Assembly (NCBI GenBank): GCA_030624785.1
Contig: JAUXJK010000020.1
Location: forward strand, 1-13,152
Length of the DNA stretch: 13,152 nt
Direction: 5' to 3'
Origin: Actinomycetes bacterium
GTDB taxonomy: Bacteria; Actinomycetota; Thermoleophilia; Gaiellales; Gaiellaceae
Shown: positions 6,734 through 13,152 of the stretch, piece by piece
How the letters are laid out: each line of letters opens with the position of its first letter
Position numbering within the stretch: the first letter of the stretch is position 1
Translations under genes and position numbers: made by a program
The notes under the pieces: model-generated
What the model was told of the DNA's origin: nothing
Databases searched by the model: none
What the model saw: the letters and a program-made list of their open reading frames with translations, nothing else

Positions 6734-7036
6734 CTAGGCAAAGCTCCCGATGATCCGACTCACGACGCTTCGAAGGATCACCAGGACGAATATCCCGACG
6801 ATGGGCGAAAGATCGAGGCCCATGCCGCCAATACGGGCGATCGGAAGAATTCGACGAAAAATTCTGAGATAGGGCTCTACGACATCGTAGAGGAACCCGC
6901 GAAACCGATTGAGCCACTCGTTGTACGGAAGTTGAAACCACGACAGCAGGATATGGACGAGGATCAGGAGGAGGTAGATAAGGAATACCGCTTCGACGAA
7001 CTCCTGGATCGTGCTCACTGCACCGGCGATGGGCAT
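6734..7036 (-). CDS. yggT: YggT family (YlmG) membrane protein
   Basis: Small integral membrane protein of unclear biochemical role, linked by conserved gene order to cell division. The 100-residue product has two hydrophobic helices (about 12-33 and 74-97). Between them is the family's conserved loop: LLSWFQLPYNEWL (30-42), then VVEPYLRIFRRILPIARIGG (52-71) running into the start of the second helix as MGLDLSPIV (72-80). The ATG at 7034-7036 has only a weak TAGGT upstream. It lies 47 bp after sepF and 27 bp before yggU, the standard ylmDE-sepF-ylmG order. A long plus-strand open frame covers this gene but has no family features. Confidence 0.93.
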   Translation of the reverse strand: MPIAGAVSTIQEFVEAVFLIYLLLILVHILLSWFQLPYNEWLNRFRGFLYDVVEPYLRIFRRILPIARIGGMGLDLSPIVGIFVLVILRSVVSRIIGSFA

Positions 7037-7083
7037 GCGGTAAACCTATCTCGCCGCGCGGCCAGCGGGACCGGACGACAAAC

Positions 7084-7641
7084 CTACGTCTGGTTGAAGA
7101 AGGTCTTGTCGCTGACCCGGGCTCGCTCTTCGGCCGACACCTCGACATCTGGTGGAGTCAGCAGGAACACATCATCCGCGACCCGTTGCATTGTTCCCTC
7201 AAGTGCGTACGTGAGGCCGCTCGCGAAGTCGATCAGGCGCTTGGAAAGCTCCGGTTCCACGGTCTGAAGGTTCACGATAACCGGAGTCTGGCGCTTGAAT
7301 CTGTCGGCAATTGCCTGCGCATCGTTGAAGTTCTTGGGGACGACCAGGTGTACACGCGCGGCCGCTTCCGGCACCGGCACGAGATTCGGTGAGACGCGAC
7401 GCGCACTGCGGGAACCGCGATCTCGCTGGCCGCGAGGCGGGGCTGTTCGGGCTTGATCAGGCTCGATGGCTTCAGCTTCGAGATGATCACGCGGGCGAGG
7501 CAGCCGGCGAACGTTGGGCCGCTCGGCATAGCTTCGCTCGAGTTCTTGCTCGGCTGAGAACGATTCCTCGTCCCAATACTCCTCCTCCTCCGCAATGCCG
7601 AAGTAGACGAGTGCTCGACTCCACGCTTCTCCGAGTCCCAC
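7084..7641 (-). CDS. sepF: Cell division protein SepF
   Basis: Membrane-associated FtsZ anchor and bundling protein of Gram-positive bacteria and cyanobacteria. The 185-residue protein has the three expected parts: an N-terminal amphipathic membrane-targeting helix (MGLGEAWSRALVYFG, 1-15), an acidic then Arg/Pro-rich linker (about 16-90, including EEEEYWDEE), and the C-terminal SepF domain (about 95-165) with VVPKNFNDAQAIADRFK (100-116), TPVIVNL (119-125), KRLIDFASGLTYALEG (134-149) and VADDVFLLTPPDV (154-166). The GTG start at 7639-7641 lies 9 bp after the yggS stop; the Shine-Dalgarno sequence is poor. Its neighbours yggS and yggT are the canonical partners, but ftsZ is not adjacent. Confidence 0.95.
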   Translation of the reverse strand: MGLGEAWSRALVYFGIAEEEEYWDEESFSAEQELERSYAERPNVRRLPRPRDHLEAEAIEPDQARTAPPRGQRDRGSRSARRVSPNLVPVPEAAARVHLVVPKNFNDAQAIADRFKRQTPVIVNLQTVEPELSKRLIDFASGLTYALEGTMQRVADDVFLLTPPDVEVSAEERARVSDKTFFNQT

Positions 7642-7650
7642 GCGGCGATT

Positions 7651-8256
7651 TTACCCGCCGAACAGAACGGAGCCGACCCGGACGAAGGTGGCGCCCTCCT
7701 CAGCAGCGATCTGGTAGTCCTGACTCGTGCCCATCGAGAGCTCCGAAAGGCCCAGTTTTCTCGCGAGATCCGCGAGTTGTCGAAAGTAGGGACGAGACGT
7801 CTCCGGCAGTGTGGCGAGAGGTGGCATCGTTGAGAGCCCGACAACATCCGCTCCGACGTCTCTGGCTTCCTCGAGAAAGCGCGGAAGATCGTCCGGTGCG
7901 ACTCCGGCTTTCGATTCTTCACCGGCGAGATTGACCTGGATCAACGCCGGCACCGTCAGTTTGCGCGCAGCCGAGAGCGAGGACAGCGAATGAACTAACT
8001 CGACTCGCTCAGAAACCGAGGGGGCCTTGCGCGATTGCAGCTGGCCAATGAAATGCCACTCGAATGCGCTTCCATATAGATCCTGCTTGCGTTCGAGATC
8101 CTGCAGGCGATTCTCCCCCACTCTCGTCGCGCCAGCCTCGATGAGAGCCGCGAGATCATCGTCGGCAGCGTACTTCGTTGCAACGATAACCCGAGTGGCG
8201 GCGCCGATTTCGGACACGACGGCGGAGAATCGCCTGGCGAGAGGTGTTTCGCTCAC
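7651..8256 (-). CDS. yggS: YggS family pyridoxal phosphate homeostasis protein
   Basis: Binds pyridoxal 5'-phosphate and affects vitamin B6 and amino acid homeostasis; no enzymatic reaction is established for the family. The 201-residue protein has a fold-type III barrel pattern: IVATKYA (24-30) with Lys28 as the expected PLP-binding lysine, VGENRLQDL (46-54), WHFIGQLQSRK (67-77), IQVNLAGEESKAG (106-118), GLSTMPPLA (140-148), SMGTSQDYQIAAEEGATFVR (174-193) and VGSVLFG (194-200). It is somewhat shorter than the usual 220-230 residues, mostly at the N-terminus and around residues 90-105. The GTG start at 8254-8256 overlaps the pgeF stop (GTGA). In Gram-positive gene nomenclature this is ylmE, upstream of sepF. 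Confidence 0.94.
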   Translation of the reverse strand: MSETPLARRFSAVVSEIGAATRVIVATKYAADDDLAALIEAGATRVGENRLQDLERKQDLYGSAFEWHFIGQLQSRKAPSVSERVELVHSLSSLSAARKLTVPALIQVNLAGEESKAGVAPDDLPRFLEEARDVGADVVGLSTMPPLATLPETSRPYFRQLADLARKLGLSELSMGTSQDYQIAAEEGATFVRVGSVLFGG

Positions 8257-8969
8257 GCAGCGCTCACGTCTTCGATCAAAGCGACGAGACCCTGTCGCCC
8301 GGTAACGCCATTGTCACGCCGATGTGAGAAGAACAGCCGATCCTCACACGATGTGCAGCGCTCGATGGTGTCAACGATCTGGACAGCAGCGTGCTCAAGC
8401 GCCCGCCGAGCACAGAGCGCCAGATCGAGCCTATTTCCATTGGTAACAACATCATGACCGAATCGTTCTGAGAACTGCAGGGCGATATCTGCACCTGTCT
8501 CGTAGCAGCAGCGTCCGATGCCAGGTCCGATGACCGCAACGATATCGTCTGATCCGAGCGTATCGACAGCAGCCTCGATGACACCGCCGACGATGCCTCG
8601 CCAACCCGCGTGTACAGCGGCTACCGCAGGGCGTTCGCCGAGGCGGCAAAGAGCGATAGGCAGGCAGTCGGCGCTCAACACCACTACGGCTTCACCGACA
8701 CGATCAGTCCACAGGCCGTCGCTCTCTGGATGGCCCCGCGGTTCGTGGATCCCGGCAGCGTCTGCTCGCGTGATTGCGGTGCCGTGTACCTGTCGGCACA
8801 TCGAGGCACGCGTCGGGTCGCCCCCGATCGAGTGCAGCAGGCGCATGCGGTTCTCGAGTACCGCCGATTCCGTGTCGTCGGTCGAGAGGCCAAGGTTGAG
8901 TGACGAGTAGCGCCCGTTGCTTACGCCTCCGATTCTCGTGGAGAACTCAACACGAAAGGGCGCCGGCAC
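8253..8969 (-). CDS. pgeF: Multicopper polyphenol oxidase-like / peptidoglycan editing factor (YfiH, YlmD family)
   Basis: The family was first described as laccase-like or purine nucleoside-processing; E. coli YfiH (PgeF) removes misincorporated L-Ser from UDP-MurNAc tripeptide precursors. The 238-residue product has FSTRIGGVS (9-17), YSSLNLGL (21-28), CRQVHG (58-63), VVLSADCLPIALC (96-108), VHAGWRGIVGGVIEAA (119-134), GPGIGRCCYE (148-157) and FSHRRDNGVTGRQG (214-227). His62, Cys102 and His120 match the metal-binding triad. The GTG at 8967-8969 lacks a clear Shine-Dalgarno sequence, but the family core begins just after it. It follows the tRNA nucleotidyltransferase by 26 bp and overlaps yggS by 4 bp. 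Which activity it has here cannot be read from the sequence. Confidence 0.92.
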   Translation of the reverse strand: MPAPFRVEFSTRIGGVSNGRYSSLNLGLSTDDTESAVLENRMRLLHSIGGDPTRASMCRQVHGTAITRADAAGIHEPRGHPESDGLWTDRVGEAVVVLSADCLPIALCRLGERPAVAAVHAGWRGIVGGVIEAAVDTLGSDDIVAVIGPGIGRCCYETGADIALQFSERFGHDVVTNGNRLDLALCARRALEHAAVQIVDTIERCTSCEDRLFFSHRRDNGVTGRQGLVALIEDVSAA

Positions 8970-8995
8970 CCCGGCCGTGATGGTGAGCGGCTGTG

Positions 8996-10249
8996 TCAGT
9001 TGAACTCTCCAGATCGGATCAGTTCACGCGCGGCTTCGAGCTCTTCAGCGACCGTCGCGAATTCGCCATCAAGCTTCTTCTGTTGCAGTCGGTTGAGAAC
9101 ACGCCCGACCGCAGGTGATTCGGCCAGGCCCAACTTTGCGAGGTCATCGCCCGTGACGGTGAGGTTGACGTGACGCAGGGTTGTGAGAAACGAACCCAGC
9201 TTTTCCCTGCCAGAGGTGGTTGTATCTGCCGCCGCGAGCGCGATGACGACAGCCTCGAGCGGTTCGCCCGTGAGCGCTTGGTGGAGATCAAACAACGAGA
9301 CCGCTTCAACGCTGCGTGCATTGAGCTCAGGCGCGCTACCTGCGGCTCTGTCGATCACGTCGACATCGGGCCGCGCGAGTTGAAGGCTGTCAAGCCAGCG
9401 AATACGCTCCGTCGGCTCGAACGCTCGAGTAGCGACCGCGAGCCGAAGCCGCCACGCTTGTGCGCCGGCGCCCAGCCGCTCGTTCAACGCCTCCGCCGAC
9501 TTCATGTCGGCGATTGCGACAGGAGCAAAGTCAAGAGAGGGGTGCAAGGCCCGAGCGGCGCCGAGTTCATCGAGGCGAGCGAACCCTTCGATGCCAGTCT
9601 CTTCTCGCGACAGAATGCTGAGTTCGCTCCCAATGCGCGTGGCAGACAGCTTGCTCACGTGTCCAGCCTTCACGCTTGAGCGCGCCAGGGCTTCGGAGTG
9701 AGAGTCGAGGCCGAACCTGAAGCGCGCCTCGTAGCGCGCCGCACGCACTATCCGCGTCGGATCATCGGCGAAAGAAGCGTCATGGATGACACGCACGGTT
9801 CCCGACGCGATGTCCGCCTCTCCGTCGAGGGGATCGATTAGCAATCCCCGCTCGGCGGAATCAAGAGCGACTGCCATTGCATTCATCGTGAAGTCTCGAC
9901 GCAGGAGGTCTTCGTCGATTCCTGCGGGCTCAACCGTGGGAAGGGCACCCTGCGAGGCGTAGAGCTCCGACCGCGTGCTCGCGACATCAAACGAGCCTTG
10001 CGCGAAGGCGACCGTCGCGGTTCCGAAGTCTCCATACGGGGTTGCTAAGCCGCCAAGCGTTGCGGCGAGGTCTCTCGCGAAGTCGATCCCAGCACCCTCA
10101 ATTGCCAGATCGAGGTCGATGGCCTCTGCGCCGATGATCGTGTCGCGCACGGCCCCGCCGACGAGAAACGTGCGCCCATGCCGCTCCTCGAGTTCGTCAA
10201 TCGCCGCGACGATCGGACGCAGTGACGGGATCAACTCAACGATGTCCAT
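8996..10249 (-). CDS. cca: tRNA nucleotidyltransferase / poly(A) polymerase family (class II, CCA-adding-like)
   Basis: Adds C and/or A residues to the tRNA 3' end without a nucleic acid template. The 417-residue protein has the class II head: FLVGGAVRD (28-36), the catalytic DLDLAIEG (45-52, Asp45 and Asp47), LLRRDFTMNAMAV (115-127), IDPLDGEADI (138-147) and motif D as DDPTRIVRAARYEARFRF (162-179), with Asp where the classical EDxxR motif has Glu. A helical neck/body follows (about 195-345). The C-terminus (LGLAESPAVGRVLNRLQQKK, about 372-391) matches the usual end of such enzymes. I see no HD phosphohydrolase and no CBS domain. Whether it adds CCA, CC or only A cannot be decided; a second enzyme elsewhere is possible. 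The ATG at 10247-10249 lies 58 bp after murA. Confidence 0.9.
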   Translation of the reverse strand: MDIVELIPSLRPIVAAIDELEERHGRTFLVGGAVRDTIIGAEAIDLDLAIEGAGIDFARDLAATLGGLATPYGDFGTATVAFAQGSFDVASTRSELYASQGALPTVEPAGIDEDLLRRDFTMNAMAVALDSAERGLLIDPLDGEADIASGTVRVIHDASFADDPTRIVRAARYEARFRFGLDSHSEALARSSVKAGHVSKLSATRIGSELSILSREETGIEGFARLDELGAARALHPSLDFAPVAIADMKSAEALNERLGAGAQAWRLRLAVATRAFEPTERIRWLDSLQLARPDVDVIDRAAGSAPELNARSVEAVSLFDLHQALTGEPLEAVVIALAAADTTTSGREKLGSFLTTLRHVNLTVTGDDLAKLGLAESPAVGRVLNRLQQKKLDGEFATVAEELEAARELIRSGEFN

Positions 10250-10307
10250 GTGTCAGTCTAGGCAGCAAGGGACCGACCAAAATACTCGGCAACTTGCCCA
10301 CAAGGGG

Positions 10308-11591
10308 TTACTCGTCGACGCGTTCGATGTGAGCGCCAACCGCGCGCAGGCGCTCGTCGATCCGCTCGTAACCGCGGTCGATCTGACCGATATTGCCGAT
10401 GGTTGATCGGCCCTCTGCCGCAAGACTCGCTATGAGCATGGCCATGCCGGCCCGAATGTCTGGGCTCTCCATACGTTCGCCGTACAGCTGTGCAGGACCG
10501 TTCACGACTGCTCGATGCGGATCGCAGAGGATGATGCGTGCGCCCATGCCCACCAGCTTGTCGACGAAGAAGAGCCGATTCTCGAACATCTTCTCGAACA
10601 CGAGAATCGTTCCGCGGGCTTGAGTGGCGACGGCGAGCGCGATCGAGGTCAGATCGGCCGGGAATGAGGGCCAGGGCCCATCTTCTACCTTTGGGATTTG
10701 CGAACCGATGTCGTCGAGAACCGTGAGGTCCTGTCGACCCGGCACCCGAATGGTCGTGCCCTCTACCTCCCATTGCATGCCAAGGCGCCTGAAGCCTGGC
10801 CAGACCGCAATCATGTGCTCGGGCATGATGTCTTCGATGATGAGCTCACCGTCTGTCACGGCGCCGAGACCCATGAAGCTCGCAGCCTCGATGTGATCGG
10901 AACAGATTCGGTGCGTGCCGCCGCTCAGCGAGTCGACTCCCTCGATCTGGAGCACGTTCGAGCCGATGCCCACGATCCGGGCGCCGAGAGCAACGAGGAA
11001 GTGGCAAAGGTCCTGGACGTGAGGTTCGCACGCAGCATTGGTGATCATGGTCTGACCGGGCGCGAGAACTGCCGCCATGATGGCGTTCTCCGTGCCGGTG
11101 ACCGAAGCCTCGTCAAGGAAAATCGGAGCACCTCGCAAGGCCGGCGCCTCCATGACGAACTGACGATCGACGGTAACCGTCGCGCCCAGATCACGAAACG
11201 CGTGGATGTGAGTGTCGAGACGACGGCGACCGATCACGTCGCCTCCCGGAGGCGGAACGATCGCTCGGCCGCAGCGCGCTAGCAATGGCCCCGCAAGCAG
11301 GATCGATGCCCGGATACGGCGGCACAGTTGCTCGTTCAGCTCGCACGAGGGATCACCGGCGGCGTGAATTGTGATCTCTCCGGAGCCGCGATCGTGTACA
11401 TCAACGCCGAGATCGGCGACCAACTCCAGCATCGTGTCGACATCCCGGATGGCCGGGACGTTCTGCAGCGTGATCTCCTCATCGGTGAGCAGACACGCAG
11501 CGATAATCGGCAGCGCTGCGTTCTTGTTTCCGGCCACGCGAATGCGACCGTCGAGCGGCTTGGCTCCGTCGATGAGGAACGACTGGGACAT
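10308..11591 (-). CDS. murA: UDP-N-acetylglucosamine 1-carboxyvinyltransferase (MurA), Asp-type active-site loop
   Basis: Transfers enolpyruvate from PEP to UDP-GlcNAc, the first committed step of peptidoglycan synthesis, in the cytoplasm. From the ATG at 11589-11591 the protein has 427 residues, a normal length. It shows RVAGNKNAALPI (18-29, Lys23-Asn24 of the active site), PPPGGDVIGRRRLDTHI (113-129), SVTGTENAIMAAVLA (163-177), SFPADLTSIALA (309-320, catalytic Asp313), MFENRLFFVDKL (335-346), SPDIRAGMAMLIASLAAEG (376-394) and QIDRGYERIDERL (403-415). Asp118 occupies the place of the Cys that fosfomycin alkylates (Cys115 in E. coli). A second in-frame ATG at 11619-11621 would add ten residues; neither has a Shine-Dalgarno sequence, and the shorter form fits the family N-terminus. 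It could be a second MurA-like paralogue if another copy exists in the genome. Confidence 0.93.
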   Translation of the reverse strand: MSQSFLIDGAKPLDGRIRVAGNKNAALPIIAACLLTDEEITLQNVPAIRDVDTMLELVADLGVDVHDRGSGEITIHAAGDPSCELNEQLCRRIRASILLAGPLLARCGRAIVPPPGGDVIGRRRLDTHIHAFRDLGATVTVDRQFVMEAPALRGAPIFLDEASVTGTENAIMAAVLAPGQTMITNAACEPHVQDLCHFLVALGARIVGIGSNVLQIEGVDSLSGGTHRICSDHIEAASFMGLGAVTDGELIIEDIMPEHMIAVWPGFRRLGMQWEVEGTTIRVPGRQDLTVLDDIGSQIPKVEDGPWPSFPADLTSIALAVATQARGTILVFEKMFENRLFFVDKLVGMGARIILCDPHRAVVNGPAQLYGERMESPDIRAGMAMLIASLAAEGRSTIGNIGQIDRGYERIDERLRAVGAHIERVDE

Positions 11592-11746
11592 GGGTGGCGC
11601 TTTAAGAGTAGGCAAGGTCATAGGTCGTGCATCGGCTCCCGAGTCCGACCGGGAGTATGGTACTTGCGAGTCCCGGACGGGGCTTCGTAGACGGGCAATT
11701 GGCGCCGCGCGGTATCCAGACGATGAGACCAGAGGTACGGGAGCAC
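11592..11746. promoter_or_regulatory. Divergent intergenic region between murA and the HD hydrolase gene, with an inverted repeat
   Basis: This is the only divergent junction in the window, so promoters for both genes are expected in its 155 bp. It holds a perfect 6-bp inverted repeat, CTCCCG (11636-11641) and CGGGAG (11650-11655), with an 8-base loop. A plus-strand TATGGT (11656-11661) and a minus-strand TACTCT (11605-11610) fit a TANNNT -10 pattern, but neither has a good -35. The minus-strand one lies only 13 nt from the murA ATG, which together with the absent Shine-Dalgarno sequence hints at a very short leader. All promoter calls are inference. Confidence 0.3.
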
Positions 11747-12316
11747 ATGGATGTCACACGAGAGCGGGCCTGGAAGACCCTCACCGCATACACAACGAAT
11801 GAGGCGCTCCTGCGACATGGGTTGGCCGTCGAGGCCGCGGTCGGCGCCTACGCGCCCAAGTTTGATGGCGACGAAGTGTTCTGGCGCGCAGCCGCGCTCC
11901 TACACGACTTCGACTACGAGATTCATCCCACGCTCGACGAGCATCCTCAGAACGGCGCGCCCATCCTCCGCGAGGAGGGCTATCCAGAGGAGCTGATCGA
12001 GACCGTTCTCAGCCACGCGGACCACCTCGAACTGCCACGCGACACTCCGCTAAAGCGAGCACTCTTCGGATGCGATGAGCTTTCCGGGTTCATTCTTGCG
12101 TGCGGACTCGTGCGACCCGAAGGAATCGAAACGCTGACGCCAAAATCGGTGCGCAAGAAGCTCAAGCAGCCCTCGTTTGCGGCGGGGGTCAACCGTGATG
12201 ACGTCATCAATGGCGCAGAGGGGCTTGGCGTCGAACTCAACGAGCACATCGAGTTCGTGATCGGAGCCCTGCGACCCATCGCCGGCGAGCTCGGTCTGCC
12301 GACGCCGGCGCTCTAG
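11747..12316 (+). CDS. HD-superfamily hydrolase (predicted phosphohydrolase)
   Basis: A small metal-dependent HD-domain protein of the type annotated only as a predicted HD hydrolase; its substrate is unknown. From ATG 11747 it has 189 residues: AWKTLTAYTTNEALLRHGLA (8-27, first His at 24), then the His-Asp pair in ALLHDFDYEIHP (50-61, His53-Asp54), EHPQNGAPILREEGYPEELI (65-84), LSHADH (88-93), and CDELSGFILACGLVRP (109-124, Asp110). The C-terminal SVRKKLKQPSFAAGVNRDDV (134-153) and a final helix also fit that group. A GGGAG lies just before this ATG, and the alignment of the family N-terminus fits it; the frame stays open to 11627, including an ATG at 11723. It is the only plus-strand gene, divergent from murA and convergent with the aminotransferase, whose stop codon it overlaps. 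Confidence 0.85.
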   Translation: MDVTRERAWKTLTAYTTNEALLRHGLAVEAAVGAYAPKFDGDEVFWRAAALLHDFDYEIHPTLDEHPQNGAPILREEGYPEELIETVLSHADHLELPRDTPLKRALFGCDELSGFILACGLVRPEGIETLTPKSVRKKLKQPSFAAGVNRDDVINGAEGLGVELNEHIEFVIGALRPIAGELGLPTPAL

Positions 12317-13152
12317 AGAGCGTCGACCAGACGTCTCAACTCCTCGTCCGACGTCCAGAAACCGACGGACGCACGAAGCCATCCGAGCTCCGGAATGTCA
12401 CGGATCAACACGCCAGCTTCGGCCAAGCGCTCGACGACGTCAGCTCCGGGCTCAACCACACGGAATGCGACCAGCGCCGCCTGATCCGGCTCGGTCACAA
12501 CGTCGATTCCCTTGTCAGACAGAAGCCGACGACAGTGTTCGGCCTGCGCACGCGCACGGGTGAACCGCTCCTCGCCCAGCTCGGACTGCAGTCGCAGAGA
12601 TTCAACGAGAGCGGCCAACGAAGGCAAAGGCAACGCGCCTGGCTCGAATCGGGCGGCCCCATCCACGAACGTTGCACTACCGAGCTCATCGTGATCCGTG
12701 CGGCCAAAGTACGAGGGAACCGTGGAGGTGATCTGGGCGACCTGATCTTGGCGGACGTACAGGCCACCCGTGGCATCAGGGCCAAGCAGCCACTTTTGCC
12801 CAGAGACCGTGTAGAAGTCGCATCCGAGCTCGACAACATCAACCGGTACCGCGCCCGCACTCTGCGCACCGTCCACCAATAGGGGAACGCCCAACCTCGC
12901 GAGTTCCTCAATCGGCAGAATCTGCCCCGTCGACCAGGCGACATGGGACAACGCGATCAGGCGGGTGCGCGGCCCAACCAACTCACCAATCGAAGCCGCC
13001 GCCTCACTCGCCGGCTTGTCGCGAATACGAGCCAGACGCAGTGTTGCGCCGCTCGTTGCGAGCGGACCAAGCAGTCCGTAGTGCTCGATGTCGGTGGTGA
13101 TGACCTCGTCGCCCTCAGACAAGCCAAGCCCGTTGACGATGATCGCGCAGCC
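12313..13152 (-). CDS. Class V aminotransferase family protein (PLP-dependent), 5' end cut off by the window edge
   Basis: Fold-type I PLP enzyme related to cysteine desulfurases and isopenicillin N epimerase-like proteins; substrate not assignable. The visible 279 residues contain the loop GLSEGDEVITTDIEHYG (10-26), IALSHVAWSTGQILPIEELA (66-85), the cofactor-binding LLVDGAQSAGAVPVDV (91-106, Asp94), the Schiff-base region YTVSGQKWLLGPDATGGLYV (114-133, Lys120), and a C-terminal domain ending in LGWLRASVGFWTSDEELRRL (256-275). The reading frame continues to the window edge, so probably 60-110 N-terminal residues are missing; an internal TTG at 13120-13122 is not the real start. Its TAG stop shares the palindrome CTAG with the stop of the HD hydrolase gene. 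No adjacent Fe-S assembly gene is visible, so a NifS/SufS role is not supported. Confidence 0.9.
   Translation of the reverse strand, partial: GCAIIVNGLGLSEGDEVITTDIEHYGLLGPLATSGATLRLARIRDKPASEAAASIGELVGPRTRLIALSHVAWSTGQILPIEELARLGVPLLVDGAQSAGAVPVDVVELGCDFYTVSGQKWLLGPDATGGLYVRQDQVAQITSTVPSYFGRTDHDELGSATFVDGAARFEPGALPLPSLAALVESLRLQSELGEERFTRARAQAEHCRRLLSDKGIDVVTEPDQAALVAFRVVEPGADVVERLAEAGVLIRDIPELGWLRASVGFWTSDEELRRLVDAL

Noticed and set aside
6503..7267. Plus-strand open frame of 254 codons antisense to yggU, yggT and the end of sepF
   Set aside because: No recognisable motifs and no hydrophobic pattern; the minus-strand genes underneath have clear family signatures, so this is a high-GC shadow frame.
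7272..7922. Minus frame of 216 codons bridging yggS and sepF
   Set aside because: It is Arg/Ser-rich and crosses two firmly supported genes in a different frame.
10698..11282. Plus-strand open frame of 194 codons antisense to murA
   Set aside because: It is opposite a well-conserved enzyme and shows no protein-like motif or ribosome-binding site.
1..13152. Undescribed defence, mobile or biosynthetic system
   Set aside because: I looked for direct repeats with spacers, transposase, integrase, toxin-antitoxin or phage-like genes, and tRNA-like folds, and saw none. Every gene belongs to a known housekeeping or widespread family.

Overview
This is an ordinary, conserved housekeeping region of a GC-rich bacterium, tightly packed on the minus strand. 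The most likely source is a member of the Actinomycetota, tentatively a deep-branching class such as Thermoleophilia. The grounds are GC richness, frequent GTG starts, a SepF-YggT cell-division cluster, an Asp-type MurA and an unusual EF-Ts motif. The class assignment is inference from protein character, not from a database search. No tRNA, rRNA, CRISPR array, insertion sequence, phage gene or defence system was seen, and no gene-free stretch exceeds about 155 bp.

Layout, read in the direction of transcription (right to left). The right edge holds a 5'-truncated class V aminotransferase (minus). It converges with the only plus-strand gene, a small HD-superfamily hydrolase, and the two stop codons share one CTAG. 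A divergent gap of about 155 bp follows. Then a long minus-strand run begins: murA (peptidoglycan precursor synthesis), a tRNA nucleotidyltransferase (cca-like), pgeF/ylmD, yggS/ylmE, sepF, yggT/ylmG, yggU (DUF167), lspA and rluD. After a 154-bp gap comes the classical cluster rpsB-tsf-pyrH-frr-uppS-cdsA, with cdsA cut off by the left edge.

The first run combines envelope and division genes (MurA, SepF, YggT, LspA) with RNA maturation genes (tRNA nucleotidyltransferase, RluD). The second combines translation (S2, EF-Ts, ribosome recycling factor), UMP kinase, and lipid-carrier and phospholipid synthesis (UppS, CdsA). Seven junctions overlap by exactly 4 bp (GTGA five times, ATGA once, TTGA once), which points to strong translational coupling.

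No undescribed multi-gene system is visible. The points most worth a second look are at residue level: MurA has Asp in place of the fosfomycin-target Cys, EF-Ts has Thr-Glu-Pro where the usual Thr-Asp-Phe sits, ribosomal protein S2 carries a low-complexity C-terminal extension of about 130 residues, and the sepF neighbourhood lacks both ftsZ and divIVA.
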